Assembly (NCBI GenBank): GCA_041179465.1
Contig: JBEGTJ010000054.1
Span: 1-10,966, forward strand
Reading direction: 5' to 3'
Source of the DNA: TMED14 sp041179465
GTDB lineage: Bacteria > Bacteroidota > Bacteroidia > Flavobacteriales > Schleiferiaceae
Length of the DNA stretch: 10,966 nucleotides
The position numbers were made by a program, and so were the translations under genes. This document shows, piece after piece, positions 1-8,521 of this stretch. The notes beneath the pieces were generated by a model. The model did no database searches. It saw only the letters and a list, made by a program, of their open reading frames with translations, and was not told the origin of the DNA. Numbering within the stretch: the first letter of the stretch is position 1; each line of letters begins with the position of its first letter.

Positions 1-1525
1 CCTCGCCGAGGCGAGCGGTCTCGCGCAAAAAGTCCTTGAGCGCGAACCACGTAAAGCCTTGGGCCTCGCCCACGTTAATGGAAAAGCGCTGCTCCTGCGG
101 GGCGTCCATGCCGCGCTGGCGCTTGGTTCCGCGCTCTTCGTAGCCTTCGCCTCGTTCCTTGCGCTCCTTTTGGGCGCGGACCGAGGGAATTTCAGCCTGT
201 TCGTTCACGTAGTGCTGCACGAGCTCGTGCAGTTCGGCCGCAAAGAAGCGTTCGATCAGTTCGCGCGAAGTCATGTGCTCGAATTGAGGCATTACGGCCT
301 CGACCAGCGGCTTGATGACCTCGGGGGCCTCGGGATGCGACGCAAACTCTTCGGCAAAATGGTTCACCTGGCGCGCCAAAACTTCGTCGCGCGTGGGCAA
401 CTGGCTCTGAATCATCTCGCGCTGAATCATCTTTTGAATGAAGGCGATTTTGCGGCGCTCCATGGGATTGATAAGGGCCCAGCTCTCCCCTGACTTGCCC
501 GCGCGGCCGGTGCGGCCGCTGCGGTGGTTGTAGCTCTCGGTGTCGTTGGGGAATCCGAAGTGAATGACGTGCGAAAGGTCCTGCACGTCAATACCGCGGG
601 CCGCCACGTCAGTGCAAACCAACAGCTTCACGCGCTTGTGGCGGAACGACTGCATCACCAAGTCGCGCTGCTGCTGGCTCAGGTCGCCGTGCAGAGCTGA
701 GGCGGTGTATCCCTCGGCCACGAGGCGCTCGGCCAGCTCTTGCGTTTCGATTTTGGTGCGGCAGAAAATCATACCGTAAAGTCCGGGCGCACTGTCAAGA
801 AGGCGGCGCAGGCCGCTGTAGCGGTGCTCCTTGGGCACGACAAACACCTTGTGGGTGACCGTGGTGGTGCCTGAGTTGCGCTGCCCAATCTGCACGCGGA
901 CCGGCTCGTTCATGAGGGTCTTGGTCATCGCGTCGATGGGCTTGGGCAGTGTGGCGCTGAAGCACCAAATGTTGCGGCCTTCGGGGGCTTGCTTGAGGAC
1001 TTCTTGCACGTCGTCCCAGAAGCCCATGTTGAGCATTTCGTCGGCCTCGTCGAGCACGATGTACTCGAGGTCGTCAAACAGAACCTGGCCTTGGCGGTTC
1101 AGGTCGAGCAGGCGGCCCGGGGTTGCCATCAAAATGTCGACGCCCTTTTTCATGGCCGTGATCTGGGTGCGCATTGCGGCACCGCCGTAGACGGCGAGCA
1201 TGCGGAGGCCTGTTTCGGCCGCGTACTTTTCCATTTCGGTCGAAATCTGCACGCAGAGTTCGCGGGTCGGAGCCAGAATTAACGCCTTCGGACGGTTTTT
1301 TGCCGACGGCTGGCCGTCTTCGAGCAGCATGTGCAGCAGCGGAAGACCAAAGGCGGCAGTTTTGCCGGTTCCGGTTTGCGCGAGCGCCACCATGTCGGTT
1401 TGGCCGTTGGCCCCTAACAGCAAGGGAATTGTTTCGGATTGGACAGGCGTAGCCTGTTCGAAACCAAGCGCTTGAATCGCTTGGAGGAGTTCGGCGCGAA
1501 GGCCGAGTTCAGTAAATGTAGACAT
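1..1525 (-). CDS. DEAD-box ATP-dependent RNA helicase with DbpA-type C-terminal domain (partial, 3' end beyond left edge)
   Basis: ATP-dependent RNA helicase, cytoplasmic, likely acting in ribosome assembly or RNA turnover. The reading frame starts at ATG 1523-1525 (MSTFTELGLRAELL) and stays open to base 1, about 508 codons, so the C-terminus is missing. Visible motifs in order: Q motif (F22, QATPVQ 24-29), motif I AQTGTGKT (49-56), Ia PTREL (86-90), Ib TPGR (135-138), motif II DEAD (159-162), SAT (near 189), ARGID, and HRSGRTGR (near 333). After a linker rich in charged residues (EERGTKRQRG), the segment RFSINVGEAQGF near residue 479 matches the start of the DbpA/CsdA-type RNA-binding domain, which in DbpA targets 23S rRNA. 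All catalytic motifs are intact. No clear Shine-Dalgarno is seen, which is normal in Bacteroidota. It lies just downstream of rnpB on the same strand. The DEAD-box assignment is certain; the exact paralog (DbpA, CsdA/DeaD or RhlE-like) is not. Confidence 0.96.
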   Translation of the reverse strand, partial: MSTFTELGLRAELLQAIQALGFEQATPVQSETIPLLLGANGQTDMVALAQTGTGKTAAFGLPLLHMLLEDGQPSAKNRPKALILAPTRELCVQISTEMEKYAAETGLRMLAVYGGAAMRTQITAMKKGVDILMATPGRLLDLNRQGQVLFDDLEYIVLDEADEMLNMGFWDDVQEVLKQAPEGRNIWCFSATLPKPIDAMTKTLMNEPVRVQIGQRNSGTTTVTHKVFVVPKEHRYSGLRRLLDSAPGLYGMIFCRTKIETQELAERLVAEGYTASALHGDLSQQQRDLVMQSFRHKRVKLLVCTDVAARGIDVQDLSHVIHFGFPNDTESYNHRSGRTGRAGKSGESWALINPMERRKIAFIQKMIQREMIQSQLPTRDEVLARQVNHFAEEFASHPEAPEVIKPLVEAVMPQFEHMTSRELIERFFAAELHELVQHYVNEQAEIPSVRAQKERKERGEGYEERGTKRQRGMDAPQEQRFSINVGEAQGFTWFALKDFLRETARLGE

Positions 1526-1548
1526 CGCGAGGATGAGTTTAAGCCCTA

Positions 1549-1574
1549 ATAAAATGGCCCCAACCCGCGGAGCC
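1549..1574 (-). terminator. Possible intrinsic terminator of rnpB
   Basis: Read on the minus strand, GGCTCC and GGGGCC form a 6-bp stem (one U-G pair) with a 7-nt loop, followed by the T-rich run ATTTTATT. It lies just past the 3' end of the RNase P RNA and before the helicase start, where an rnpB terminator is expected. The stem is short, so this is a moderate call. Read-through into the helicase gene is possible. Confidence 0.45.
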
Positions 1575-1589
1575 TTCGGTCGTAGAAAA

Positions 1590-1982
1590 GCATATCGTCC
1601 TGTAAGCCGGATTCTGTTCGCGCCTTGCGGCGCGCCCTTGCCATTGATCTGGGCAGTTGGTCACCCAACTGCTCTATCTGCCTACCCGCTGGCTCAGACG
1701 AGCCGTCTTCAAGCGCCAGCCTACATGGCATTTCATCCCGCGAGGTTTACCAAGCCATCAAAATTGCTTTTGACGCTGGTGGGCTCTTACCCCACCTTTT
1801 CACCCTTGCCCCCGGTACTCGTACGATGCATCCGTTGGCGGTTTCCCTCTCTGTGGCACTAGCTGTCAGCCCCAAGTTCCCCGTGGACTGCCTACCCGTT
1901 AGGTAGCGCGGTGCTCTGTGATGTCCGGACTTTCCTCCCTTTGGTGCCGAAGCGCTTCAAGGCGGCAAGGCGGACGATATGC
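1590..1982 (-). ncRNA. rnpB: RNase P RNA (bacterial, probably type A)
   Basis: Catalytic RNA of ribonuclease P, which cuts the 5' leader from tRNA precursors. Three conserved blocks are visible on the minus strand: GAGGAAAGTCCGGAC near the 5' end (1923-1937), GGTAAGAGCCCACCAGCG (1774-1791), and ACAGAATCCGGCTTAC near the 3' end (1602-1617). The ends are set by an 11-bp P1 helix: bases 1972-1982 (GCATATCGTCC read 5'->3' on the minus strand) pair with bases 1590-1600 (GGACGATATGC). Length is about 393 nt, usual for bacterial RNase P RNA. A -7 promoter element lies 6 bases upstream of the 5' end. The exact mature ends may differ by a few bases. Short reading frames across this region are not genes. 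Confidence 0.97.
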
Positions 1983-1987
1983 GGGTG

Positions 1988-1995
1988 CAAAGGTA
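1988..1995 (-). promoter_or_regulatory. Bacteroidota -7 promoter element of rnpB
   Basis: On the minus strand the sequence is TACCTTTG, an exact match to the Bacteroidota TAnnTTTG element. It ends 5 bases before the first base of the P1 helix, so predicted initiation coincides with the RNA 5' end. No convincing -33 TTG is seen. That region overlaps the T-tract and stem of the preceding gene's terminator. Confidence 0.75.
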
Positions 1996-2003
1996 CATTA
2001 AAT

Positions 2004-2034
2004 AAAAAGACCGCCCGGGGTAGCGGGCGGTCTT
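2004..2034 (-). terminator. Intrinsic terminator of the large secreted-protein gene
   Basis: An 11-bp perfect stem (2007-2017 with 2024-2034; AAGACCGCCCG read on the minus strand) closes a 6-nt loop. On the minus strand it is followed by the T-rich run TTTTTATTT. It begins 23 bases after the stop codon of the large gene, so it should end that transcript before rnpB. Confidence 0.9.
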
Positions 2035-2057
2035 CCGTTTTTGCGCCAACTGGTCGT

Positions 2058-5000
2058 CTACTTCTGCAGCGCAATGCGGCGCGTGACCACGCCCTCTTCG
2101 GTCGTCACCTGAAGCAGGTAGAGTCCCGACGCACAGGCACTTAAGTCGACTGGTTCGCGGCGAATTTCGCGAGCGGAATCCCAAGTGCGGGCCCACACCG
2201 TTTGGCCGGTTGCGCTTAGTACTTTGACCTGAACCTGCTGCGCCGACCCCAGCTCGAGGTCAAATTGGAAGGCTCCTTTCGTCGGATTCGGGTACATGGC
2301 CAGACTGCGGTCGAGCGGGGTTTCGCCCACGCTGATTCCTGCCACCGTTACCGGCACCACGAGGGTATCGGTTCCGCAGACGCCCGTGACGACCAGCGAA
2401 ACGTTGTAGGTTCCGTTGGCCGCGTAGGCATGGCTCGTGAGCGCTCCGCTGCCCGTATTGCCGTCGCCAAAGTTCCAGTCAAAACTGGACGCGCTGGCCG
2501 CAAACGTGCTCGCCGTGGCGTCAAAGTCCACCGTGAGGTTGGTTGCCGTCGCCGCCTGCGGGGTACTGGTGAAGCTCGCACTTGGTGCCGGCTGATGGTA
2601 CAGCGTGACTTCGCCGTCGGGACGCGGGCATCCGCCGCCGCCCAGCTGCCAGTTGTAGAAGTAGTAGTACGAGGTCGCATTGAACGTCGAACCCGTAATG
2701 GTCACGCTGCCGTCCGTCGACAGGTAGGGGTACGAAGCGCCGGTCGTGTTGCGCTGCAGTCCGCCGGCGTTGTTGGTGGTCGTGCTTCCCATGCGGTAGT
2801 TGCCCGGCGGCAGCGAAATGTTGACCACCAAGCGATTGAAGCCTGCTCCGGTCGACGACACGGTGACGGTTTGCACCGTCGCCAAGGTGGCCGCATCCTG
2901 AATCACCACGTCAACCAAGCCGGCGCCTTGAGCAAAGACGTCGACGCTGTAAATCATCGTCGGGGCGTTCACCGTGAAGAGCAGGTAGTGGTTCATCGCC
3001 GTGTAGTTGCCGGTCGTTCCAATCGTGTTGTCGAGCGGACCCACCTGACCCGAGGTCGAGGTCTGGCGCAGGACAAACGTGGTGTCGGCGGCGTTCATCG
3101 GACCCACGAGCAGGCTGTCTGAGGTTCCGAGGGTGTCGCCCGCCGTGGTCAACCAGAGGTAGGACTCGTTGGTCGTTCCTGCCGGGAAGTACAGCGTGGC
3201 CATTCCGCCCGCGCACACGGTATCGCTCGAGGCAACCGGAATTCGGGGAAGCGCGTCGAGCACGCTGCGGTTGAGCTGCAGCGTGTCGTTCGAGGTCTTG
3301 CCGTCGTTCGCCAGGTTCACGTAGCCGGTGAAGGTGAAGGTTCCGCCCACAACCGAATTTAACGTGCCCACGGCAACCGTGTCGGTCGCCAGCGAAGCCA
3401 GCGTACCGGGGTAGGTGGCCGTCAAAGTGGCTGTGGCAGGACCCGACACGTTGGCGCCCACGGCGAAGTTGGTCTGCGACGCAGTGCCCAGGTTGCGCAC
3501 AATCACCGAAACGGCGCTGTTGGAGTCTCCGCACGAGTTGTTGCCCGGCACCAGCATACCCAGCAGCTGCAGGTCGTTGGCCAAAGGCGTGAATTCGTCG
3601 GCACCCAGGTCAGGCGTCGTGGCGGAACGGCTGTCGCCGTCGAGGTCTACCGTCACGCTCGCGATCGGCGTTCCCAAGTTATTGGGCCCGTTATTGACCA
3701 CGTGCAGGTCGTCGCTGGCCGCAAAAATCACCGGGTTGTCGGTTGAATTCACGTTGAGCGCCGGATAGGCCGTCTTCCACGCTGCCAAACTCGCTTGCGC
3801 GGTGTTGTAGAAGACAAAGGTTGCCGCATTTGAGTTGTACAGATTGTAGTCCAGCGTGATGGAATCGGGCACGGAACTCTGGTACAGCGCGTAGGTGCCG
3901 CCCTTGAAGATGTTGTTGCGAACGTTCAGGTTTTTGGACGTCAAGGTCGCGGAGGTGCTCGAAAGGAGGTAAATACCGTACGTGTTGCCCGAGAACGTGT
4001 TGTGGTACATGTTCACGTGGCGCGGGTACGGGAAGTAGCCGCCGTAGCTCGTCGTGGACGCAAACATGTTGTTGGCAATCACGCTGTTGGTGGCGGGTTT
4101 GACCTGGTTATTGAGGTAGCCCATGGTGATCGGGTAGTACGAAACGAAGACCTCGTTGCGCTCCATGTTGACGTTGCCCACATAGTACAGGTAGTGCCCG
4201 TAGTTGGTCGTATTGCGGAGTCCGCGGACCACGTTGCCGTTCACCGTCAGGTTGCCCATGTAGTAGAAGTAGGTTCCGTAGTAGTAGGCCTTCGTAATGG
4301 TGTTGCCCGACAGGTTGATGCCGGTCGAGAATACCGTGGTGCTCGTTCCGTTGAAGCGCACGCCGTAGTACCCCCCTTTGATCACGTTGTCGGTTATGGT
4401 GATGTTGTTGGCGTTGTTGCCGTACCCCGAAACGCTCGTGAGGTTGGCTGACGAGGCAATGCCCGCCACCGTGCTGGAGGTGCCCACCGTGTCGGCGAAG
4501 ATTTCGTTCTCGTCAATCACGATGTCGTGGGCGCCGCCCGTGAGCACGATGCCCGAGGCGGTGGGGTGCACAATGCGCAGCTTGCGCAGGGTCACGTAGT
4601 CGGTGCCGTTCAGGACCACGGCCGCAAACTGACTGGCCGTACCTTGAATGGTGGCCGTTCCGGTTGCGGGGCCCTGGAAGGTTACCGTGTTGGTGGCCGA
4701 GGCTCCGTTGAGCGTGGTCAGGTTCAATCCGCCGAGGTGCACATACGGAGCCAGGGTGAAGGTAACCGGTCCCGTAATGCCGCAGTTCGAGATCGCCGCA
4801 AGGGCGTTTTGCAGCGACGTGAAGTTGCTCGCGCCGGTGCCGTTGGAGTCGACGGTGTAGTTGCCGCTCAACGTAGAGGTGCACGGAGTCGAGAACGTGA
4901 TCGGACCCACCCACTGGCCTAAGGTTGCCGCACAGGTGGACTGCACGTAGACTTGATACACATTGCCCGGCTGAAATCCCGTAATCGTGTATGGGTTGGT

Positions 5001-8000
5001 CGTGGCGTTGGCTTGGTTGGCGCCCGAACCGCCCGAACCAATCACGAAGCCCAAGGGGCCCCAAGCGACGGTCGCAGGAGTGGTAGCCTGGCCGCCCACC
5101 GTCCACGATACCGCCGCAGTAGTCGTTGTGGGCACGACATTGACCGAGGCCGCCGGGCAGGGAGCGGCTGTGGCCGTCAGCGCGGCATTGTCGATGAAGA
5201 GGTCGTAGTCGATGGCCCCAATGTGGGCGGCGCTGCTGATCTGGCTCTCGATGTAGAAAGCCAGCTTCACCAGGCCCGTGTAGGCGCTCAGGTTGACCGT
5301 GTAGGTTCCGCCAAAACGGCTCAAGCCGGAACCTCGGTGGTACTTGGCCAAGGCTTGGCTGCGGTTCCAGGTAGTGCCGTTGTCGGTCGAAATGAAGACA
5401 AACAAGGTATCGTCGGTTCCGAGAACCCCCGACGCCGTGCCGTTGGCCGCGGTAGCACCCATATCCCACTGGAAGTAGGTCGTGTGGGCCACATCGCCAA
5501 GATCAATGGACGGCGTGATGGTCCAACCCTGAGTGGCGTTCGACGTGACCGGCACTTGATTGCGGACGGCGCCCGTCGTACCGACGTTCAGGAAGCCGTC
5601 GACCATCCAGGCCGAGGTATTGGTTCCGATTGCGGTCGGGTTGGCCGCTACCGCGTTGCGCTCGGTCCAGCCTTTGGGTTTGGGCACGGCCGCCAAGGGG
5701 TCGTAGCCCGCAGTAAACGGCTCCACCCAACCGACTTGAATGGGCGTGATGAAGCTGTACGGACCGACCCAAACCGACGTAGTCGTGCCGCAGTTGCCCG
5801 CGAGGTACACGTCGTACTCGGTGTAGCCAGTCAATCCGGTCAACGTGTGGGTCAGCGTAGACACGGTAACGCCCTGCCCGGTTCCCGGAATAAATCCTTT
5901 GGGGCCCCATTGGAGGTTGGTTGAGGGCGACGTGCTGCTGTAGCTCACGGTGGCGGAGTTGGCGCGCACGTTGGTGATGCTCACGTTGAACGGCGCCGGA
6001 CAGCCCGAAGGCGTGTACTCAATGGCGCCGAGGTCGGGCGTAGCGCTGCGGGCCGCGCGGTTGAGGTCGAGCGGAACTTTGGCCAACTGGTTCTCGCCCG
6101 CGTTGTTGTAGGCAAACGAAATCGGAGTCAAATCACCCGCAAGCACGTTGGTGAAAATGGGGTCGCTCGAAATGCTGTTGGCGTCGCGGCCGGTTGCCGA
6201 GTTCCATGCGGCCAGTGTTGGGTAGGTCACCGTGGTGCTGCGGGCGGCCACGAAATTGCTGGACCCGCCCACGGTCGACGCAAAGCGAATCGCGTTGTAG
6301 TTGGAATTGATCAGGGCGGTCGTCGATGCGTTGAACAAACCGTATTTGGAGCCGGTGCCCGACGAACCGATTTGGATGATGTTGTTCTTGAAGTTGAACT
6401 GCGTCATGTTGCCGCTCACGTAGGTGCCGTACACCGTGGCCGTTCCGGTTCCGGAGTTGGAGTTGACGTCAAGCGTGTTGTGCAGCACGTCCACCGTGTC
6501 GGTAGACAGCAGGTACATGCCGTACAGCGTGCTGCCCAAATTGTTGATGTTGTAGATCGCGTTGTTGGCCACCAAAGCGGGGCTGGCCGCGGTACCCGAA
6601 GTGCTCGACAGGTACAAAATGTAGCCTGTAAAGGCGGTGGTGCCTTGGGTTCCGCCCAGGTCGTGGATGCGGTTCGCCACTATTTTAAGACCGGGATTGC
6701 GGCCGTAGTTGTAGATGCCGTAGCAGGTACTCACCGTCGCCCGCGACTGGCGGTGAATGTCGTTGTACTCTACGCTGAGGTTGTCTTGGCCGTAGGCATA
6801 GATTCCGTAGAGGTAAAAGTTGTTCACCACCGTGTTTCGTACCGTGTTGTTCGAAGGACGGCTTCCCATCGTCAATCCAGCTCCATTGAGGCAGAGGCCG
6901 TAGTAACCCCCGACGATTTGGCACGAGTCGATCAACAGATTGGACGCCGTTCCCGATTGAGAACCCGTGGCAGCGGTCGGAGACTGGGTCAACGTAAATG
7001 CCGCGTAGTTGGACGAGGTCGAGGTTTCGCTTGTCTTAATCACGCAGCGCTTAAACGTGTTGTTGTTGGCGTTGTTGCTCAGGCGCACGCCCCAGCCTGC
7101 GGTGGCACCTGACGCTTCAATGATCAGGTCTTCGAACCGCAAAAAGTCGGCGCCATTGAGGTGGAGCGTATGGCGCTCGTTGGTGTTGGTCGCCGCAAAC
7201 GAGAGGGTGTTGTTGTTGCCCTTCACCGTAATGGTGTTGGTCGCCGACATGCCCGGAATCTCGTTGATCGTTATTTGCTCGTTAAACGGCGCGGAATTGG
7301 ACAGCACCTGAAAGACGACCGGTCCCGAAACGCCGCATGCCGCGGCCGCGAAGGCCGCTGCGAAGGTTGGGTAGGTTCCGCCCGAGCCGATGGTGTAGGT
7401 TCCGCCCGCGAGGTTGGGCAAGGTGGTCACTTGCACGGGCGTTGAGGAGGCCGTAGAACTTGAGGGCGTGCAGGTCACTTCGCAGCGGTACCACGTATTC
7501 ACGGTTTGCGAAACGGTGGCGGTGGCCCCCGTGGCCCCGGTGATGTTGGTCCACGGTCCGGTCGACGAAGCCGCCGACTGCCACTGGTAGGTCAACCCCC
7601 CGGCGGCGGTAGCGCCCGAAAGGGACAGACCGAAGTTCTGAAGTGGGCACACGGCCGTGGCGCTGGCGACGGTAGTTCCGCCGTTGGGCGACCCCGTACA
7701 GGCCGCTTGGGGGATGTAGGTTATCGATCCGCAAAAGGCCCGAGAAGCAATGAAGCTGGTGAGGGTTCCGCCGAAGCCGTTGGGCATGGTGTTAATGGTG
7801 ACGCTGCCGTCGGTGAACGACGTAGGAGTTCCCGTGACCCAAGACATGTAGCGCGAGCCGAGGGTCCCGGTGGCGTTGATGCACACGCCAATGGGCTGGT
7901 TGCCCGGAAGGGCAATCATGGTGCTGCCAAAGGGAATGGCGGCCGCCGCGGTATTGCCCGCGCTCGTGGCCGTCGTGGAATACGCAAGCACCCAACCGTT

Positions 8001-8270
8001 GGCCGTAGTGACGCTCGGGGTAGTTTGGCCGGTGGGCAGCACGCCGCCCAATCGGTACCAAATTTCAACCGGACCCGTCGTGCCCGAAGCCGCCGAAAAC
8101 ACATTGGTCATGCCCGTGACGAAGATGGGCTGGTTGGCATTGATCTCAAAAGTGACTACCGACGATCCGTTGTTGGGCGTAGTGGCCGGCATGGTGGTAA
8201 CGGTACTTTGAGCGATCAAAGAGGCTGAAGACCAGGCAAATACTGCTGCTGCGCGTAGAAATTTAAGCAT
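2058..8270 (-). CDS. Giant secreted T9SS cargo protein with two parallel beta-helices, FN3, jelly-roll and PKD domains
   Basis: Predicted surface or released protein of 2070 aa; no enzyme function can be assigned. I chose ATG 8268-8270 because it gives a clean signal peptide, MLKFLRAAAVFAWSSASLIA, cut before QS; an in-frame ATG 8 codons upstream (8294) fits less well. Approximate layout: N-terminal domain to 187; Ig-like 188-280; beta-helix 1 at 285-755, with coils carrying N-x-I/V ladders (VANNAIYNI, FKNNIIQIG); FN3 757-843; jelly-roll-like 844-1035 (STDNGTTW); FN3 1036-1128; beta-helix 2 at 1131-1562; CARDB-like 1563-1665; Ig-like and a further beta-rich region to 1890; PKD 1892-1976 (FDWNFGDGNTG); T9SS type A sorting domain from about 1985, with MYPNPTKG at 1992 and SGLYLLQV near the end. 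Both beta-helices end in a DLGAxE(Y/F)TP motif. T9SS cargo is exported by Sec, then crosses the outer membrane and is usually anchored to A-LPS. Adhesion or polysaccharide binding is inferred. It appears monocistronic, with its own terminator. Confidence 0.93.
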   Translation of the reverse strand: MLKFLRAAAVFAWSSASLIAQSTVTTMPATTPNNGSSVVTFEINANQPIFVTGMTNVFSAASGTTGPVEIWYRLGGVLPTGQTTPSVTTANGWVLAYSTTATSAGNTAAAAIPFGSTMIALPGNQPIGVCINATGTLGSRYMSWVTGTPTSFTDGSVTINTMPNGFGGTLTSFIASRAFCGSITYIPQAACTGSPNGGTTVASATAVCPLQNFGLSLSGATAAGGLTYQWQSAASSTGPWTNITGATGATATVSQTVNTWYRCEVTCTPSSSTASSTPVQVTTLPNLAGGTYTIGSGGTYPTFAAAFAAAACGVSGPVVFQVLSNSAPFNEQITINEIPGMSATNTITVKGNNNTLSFAATNTNERHTLHLNGADFLRFEDLIIEASGATAGWGVRLSNNANNNTFKRCVIKTSETSTSSNYAAFTLTQSPTAATGSQSGTASNLLIDSCQIVGGYYGLCLNGAGLTMGSRPSNNTVRNTVVNNFYLYGIYAYGQDNLSVEYNDIHRQSRATVSTCYGIYNYGRNPGLKIVANRIHDLGGTQGTTAFTGYILYLSSTSGTAASPALVANNAIYNINNLGSTLYGMYLLSTDTVDVLHNTLDVNSNSGTGTATVYGTYVSGNMTQFNFKNNIIQIGSSGTGSKYGLFNASTTALINSNYNAIRFASTVGGSSNFVAARSTTVTYPTLAAWNSATGRDANSISSDPIFTNVLAGDLTPISFAYNNAGENQLAKVPLDLNRAARSATPDLGAIEYTPSGCPAPFNVSITNVRANSATVSYSSTSPSTNLQWGPKGFIPGTGQGVTVSTLTHTLTGLTGYTEYDVYLAGNCGTTTSVWVGPYSFITPIQVGWVEPFTAGYDPLAAVPKPKGWTERNAVAANPTAIGTNTSAWMVDGFLNVGTTGAVRNQVPVTSNATQGWTITPSIDLGDVAHTTYFQWDMGATAANGTASGVLGTDDTLFVFISTDNGTTWNRSQALAKYHRGSGLSRFGGTYTVNLSAYTGLVKLAFYIESQISSAAHIGAIDYDLFIDNAALTATAAPCPAASVNVVPTTTTAAVSWTVGGQATTPATVAWGPLGFVIGSGGSGANQANATTNPYTITGFQPGNVYQVYVQSTCAATLGQWVGPITFSTPCTSTLSGNYTVDSNGTGASNFTSLQNALAAISNCGITGPVTFTLAPYVHLGGLNLTTLNGASATNTVTFQGPATGTATIQGTASQFAAVVLNGTDYVTLRKLRIVHPTASGIVLTGGAHDIVIDENEIFADTVGTSSTVAGIASSANLTSVSGYGNNANNITITDNVIKGGYYGVRFNGTSTTVFSTGINLSGNTITKAYYYGTYFYYMGNLTVNGNVVRGLRNTTNYGHYLYYVGNVNMERNEVFVSYYPITMGYLNNQVKPATNSVIANNMFASTTSYGGYFPYPRHVNMYHNTFSGNTYGIYLLSSTSATLTSKNLNVRNNIFKGGTYALYQSSVPDSITLDYNLYNSNAATFVFYNTAQASLAAWKTAYPALNVNSTDNPVIFAASDDLHVVNNGPNNLGTPIASVTVDLDGDSRSATTPDLGADEFTPLANDLQLLGMLVPGNNSCGDSNSAVSVIVRNLGTASQTNFAVGANVSGPATATLTATYPGTLASLATDTVAVGTLNSVVGGTFTFTGYVNLANDGKTSNDTLQLNRSVLDALPRIPVASSDTVCAGGMATLYFPAGTTNESYLWLTTAGDTLGTSDSLLVGPMNAADTTFVLRQTSTSGQVGPLDNTIGTTGNYTAMNHYLLFTVNAPTMIYSVDVFAQGAGLVDVVIQDAATLATVQTVTVSSTGAGFNRLVVNISLPPGNYRMGSTTTNNAGGLQRNTTGASYPYLSTDGSVTITGSTFNATSYYYFYNWQLGGGGCPRPDGEVTLYHQPAPSASFTSTPQAATATNLTVDFDATASTFAASASSFDWNFGDGNTGSGALTSHAYAANGTYNVSLVVTGVCGTDTLVVPVTVAGISVGETPLDRSLAMYPNPTKGAFQFDLELGSAQQVQVKVLSATGQTVWARTWDSAREIRREPVDLSACASGLYLLQVTTEEGVVTRRIALQK

Positions 8271-8319
8271 GTCAAGGTTATTTGGAAGGTTCAAGATACG
8301 TTTTACTCGAAAACTCTTT

Positions 8320-8358
8320 AGCCCCTATTTGGAATTTTTATACTCCAAATAGCGGGCT
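8320..8358. repeat. Bulged inverted repeat upstream of the large secreted-protein gene
   Basis: Left arm AGCCC-CTATTTGGA (8320-8333) is matched by the reverse complement of the right arm, AGCCC-G-CTATTTGGA (8344-8358). That gives 14 pairs with a single-base bulge around a 10-nt AT-rich centre (8334-8343). It lies about 50 bp upstream of the large gene's start and about 55 bp upstream of tRNA-Pro. It could be an operator for a dimeric regulator, a 5' leader hairpin, or a relic. No T-tract follows on either strand, so it does not look like an intrinsic terminator. Confidence 0.7.
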
Positions 8359-8397
8359 GCGATTTGAGGCCATCGCATGATTGCCTTGGTAATTCCC

Positions 8398-8405
8398 TAC
8401 CTTTG
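8398..8405 (+). promoter_or_regulatory. Bacteroidota -7 promoter element of tRNA-Pro
   Basis: TACCTTTG matches TAnnTTTG exactly and is identical to the rnpB element. It ends 7 bases before the tRNA 5' end, so the primary transcript would carry almost no leader. A TTG lies upstream at 8381-8383, but the 14-nt gap is shorter than the usual spacing, so the -33 element is uncertain. Confidence 0.7.
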
Positions 8406-8412
8406 CGGCCCT

Positions 8413-8485
<73 letters not shown>

Positions 8486-8488
8486 CGT

Positions 8489-8516
8489 AAAAAGGCGCCT
8501 TTTGGGGCGCCTTTTT
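8489..8516. terminator. Bidirectional intrinsic terminator between two convergent tRNA genes
   Basis: AAAAAGGCGCC (8489-8499) pairs with GGCGCCTTTTT (8506-8516), an 11-bp stem with a 6-nt loop (TTTTGG). The arms supply a T-run on both strands, so the one hairpin can end tRNA-Pro (+) and tRNA-Arg (-), which sit 3 and 5 bases away. Confidence 0.9.
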
Positions 8517-8521
8517 TGTTG

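Noticed and set aside
59..1475. Plus-strand open frames opposite the helicase
   Set aside because: The minus strand carries every DEAD-box motif in one continuous frame; these are shadows.
1533..2196. Several short open frames on both strands over the RNase P RNA
   Set aside because: The region is fully explained by rnpB conserved blocks and the P1 helix.
4953..5924. Long plus-strand open frames (up to 323 codons, also 2265-3122) opposite the giant gene
   Set aside because: They are antisense to a protein with clear domains and full-length coding logic. Their translations are Arg/Gly/Val/His-rich with no motif, as expected for the complement of GC-rich Thr/Ala/Asn/Gly codons.
4000..7300. 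Possible CRISPR-like or tandem DNA repeats in the giant gene
   Set aside because: The repetition is at protein level (beta-helix coils of variable length); no exact direct repeats with regular spacers were seen.
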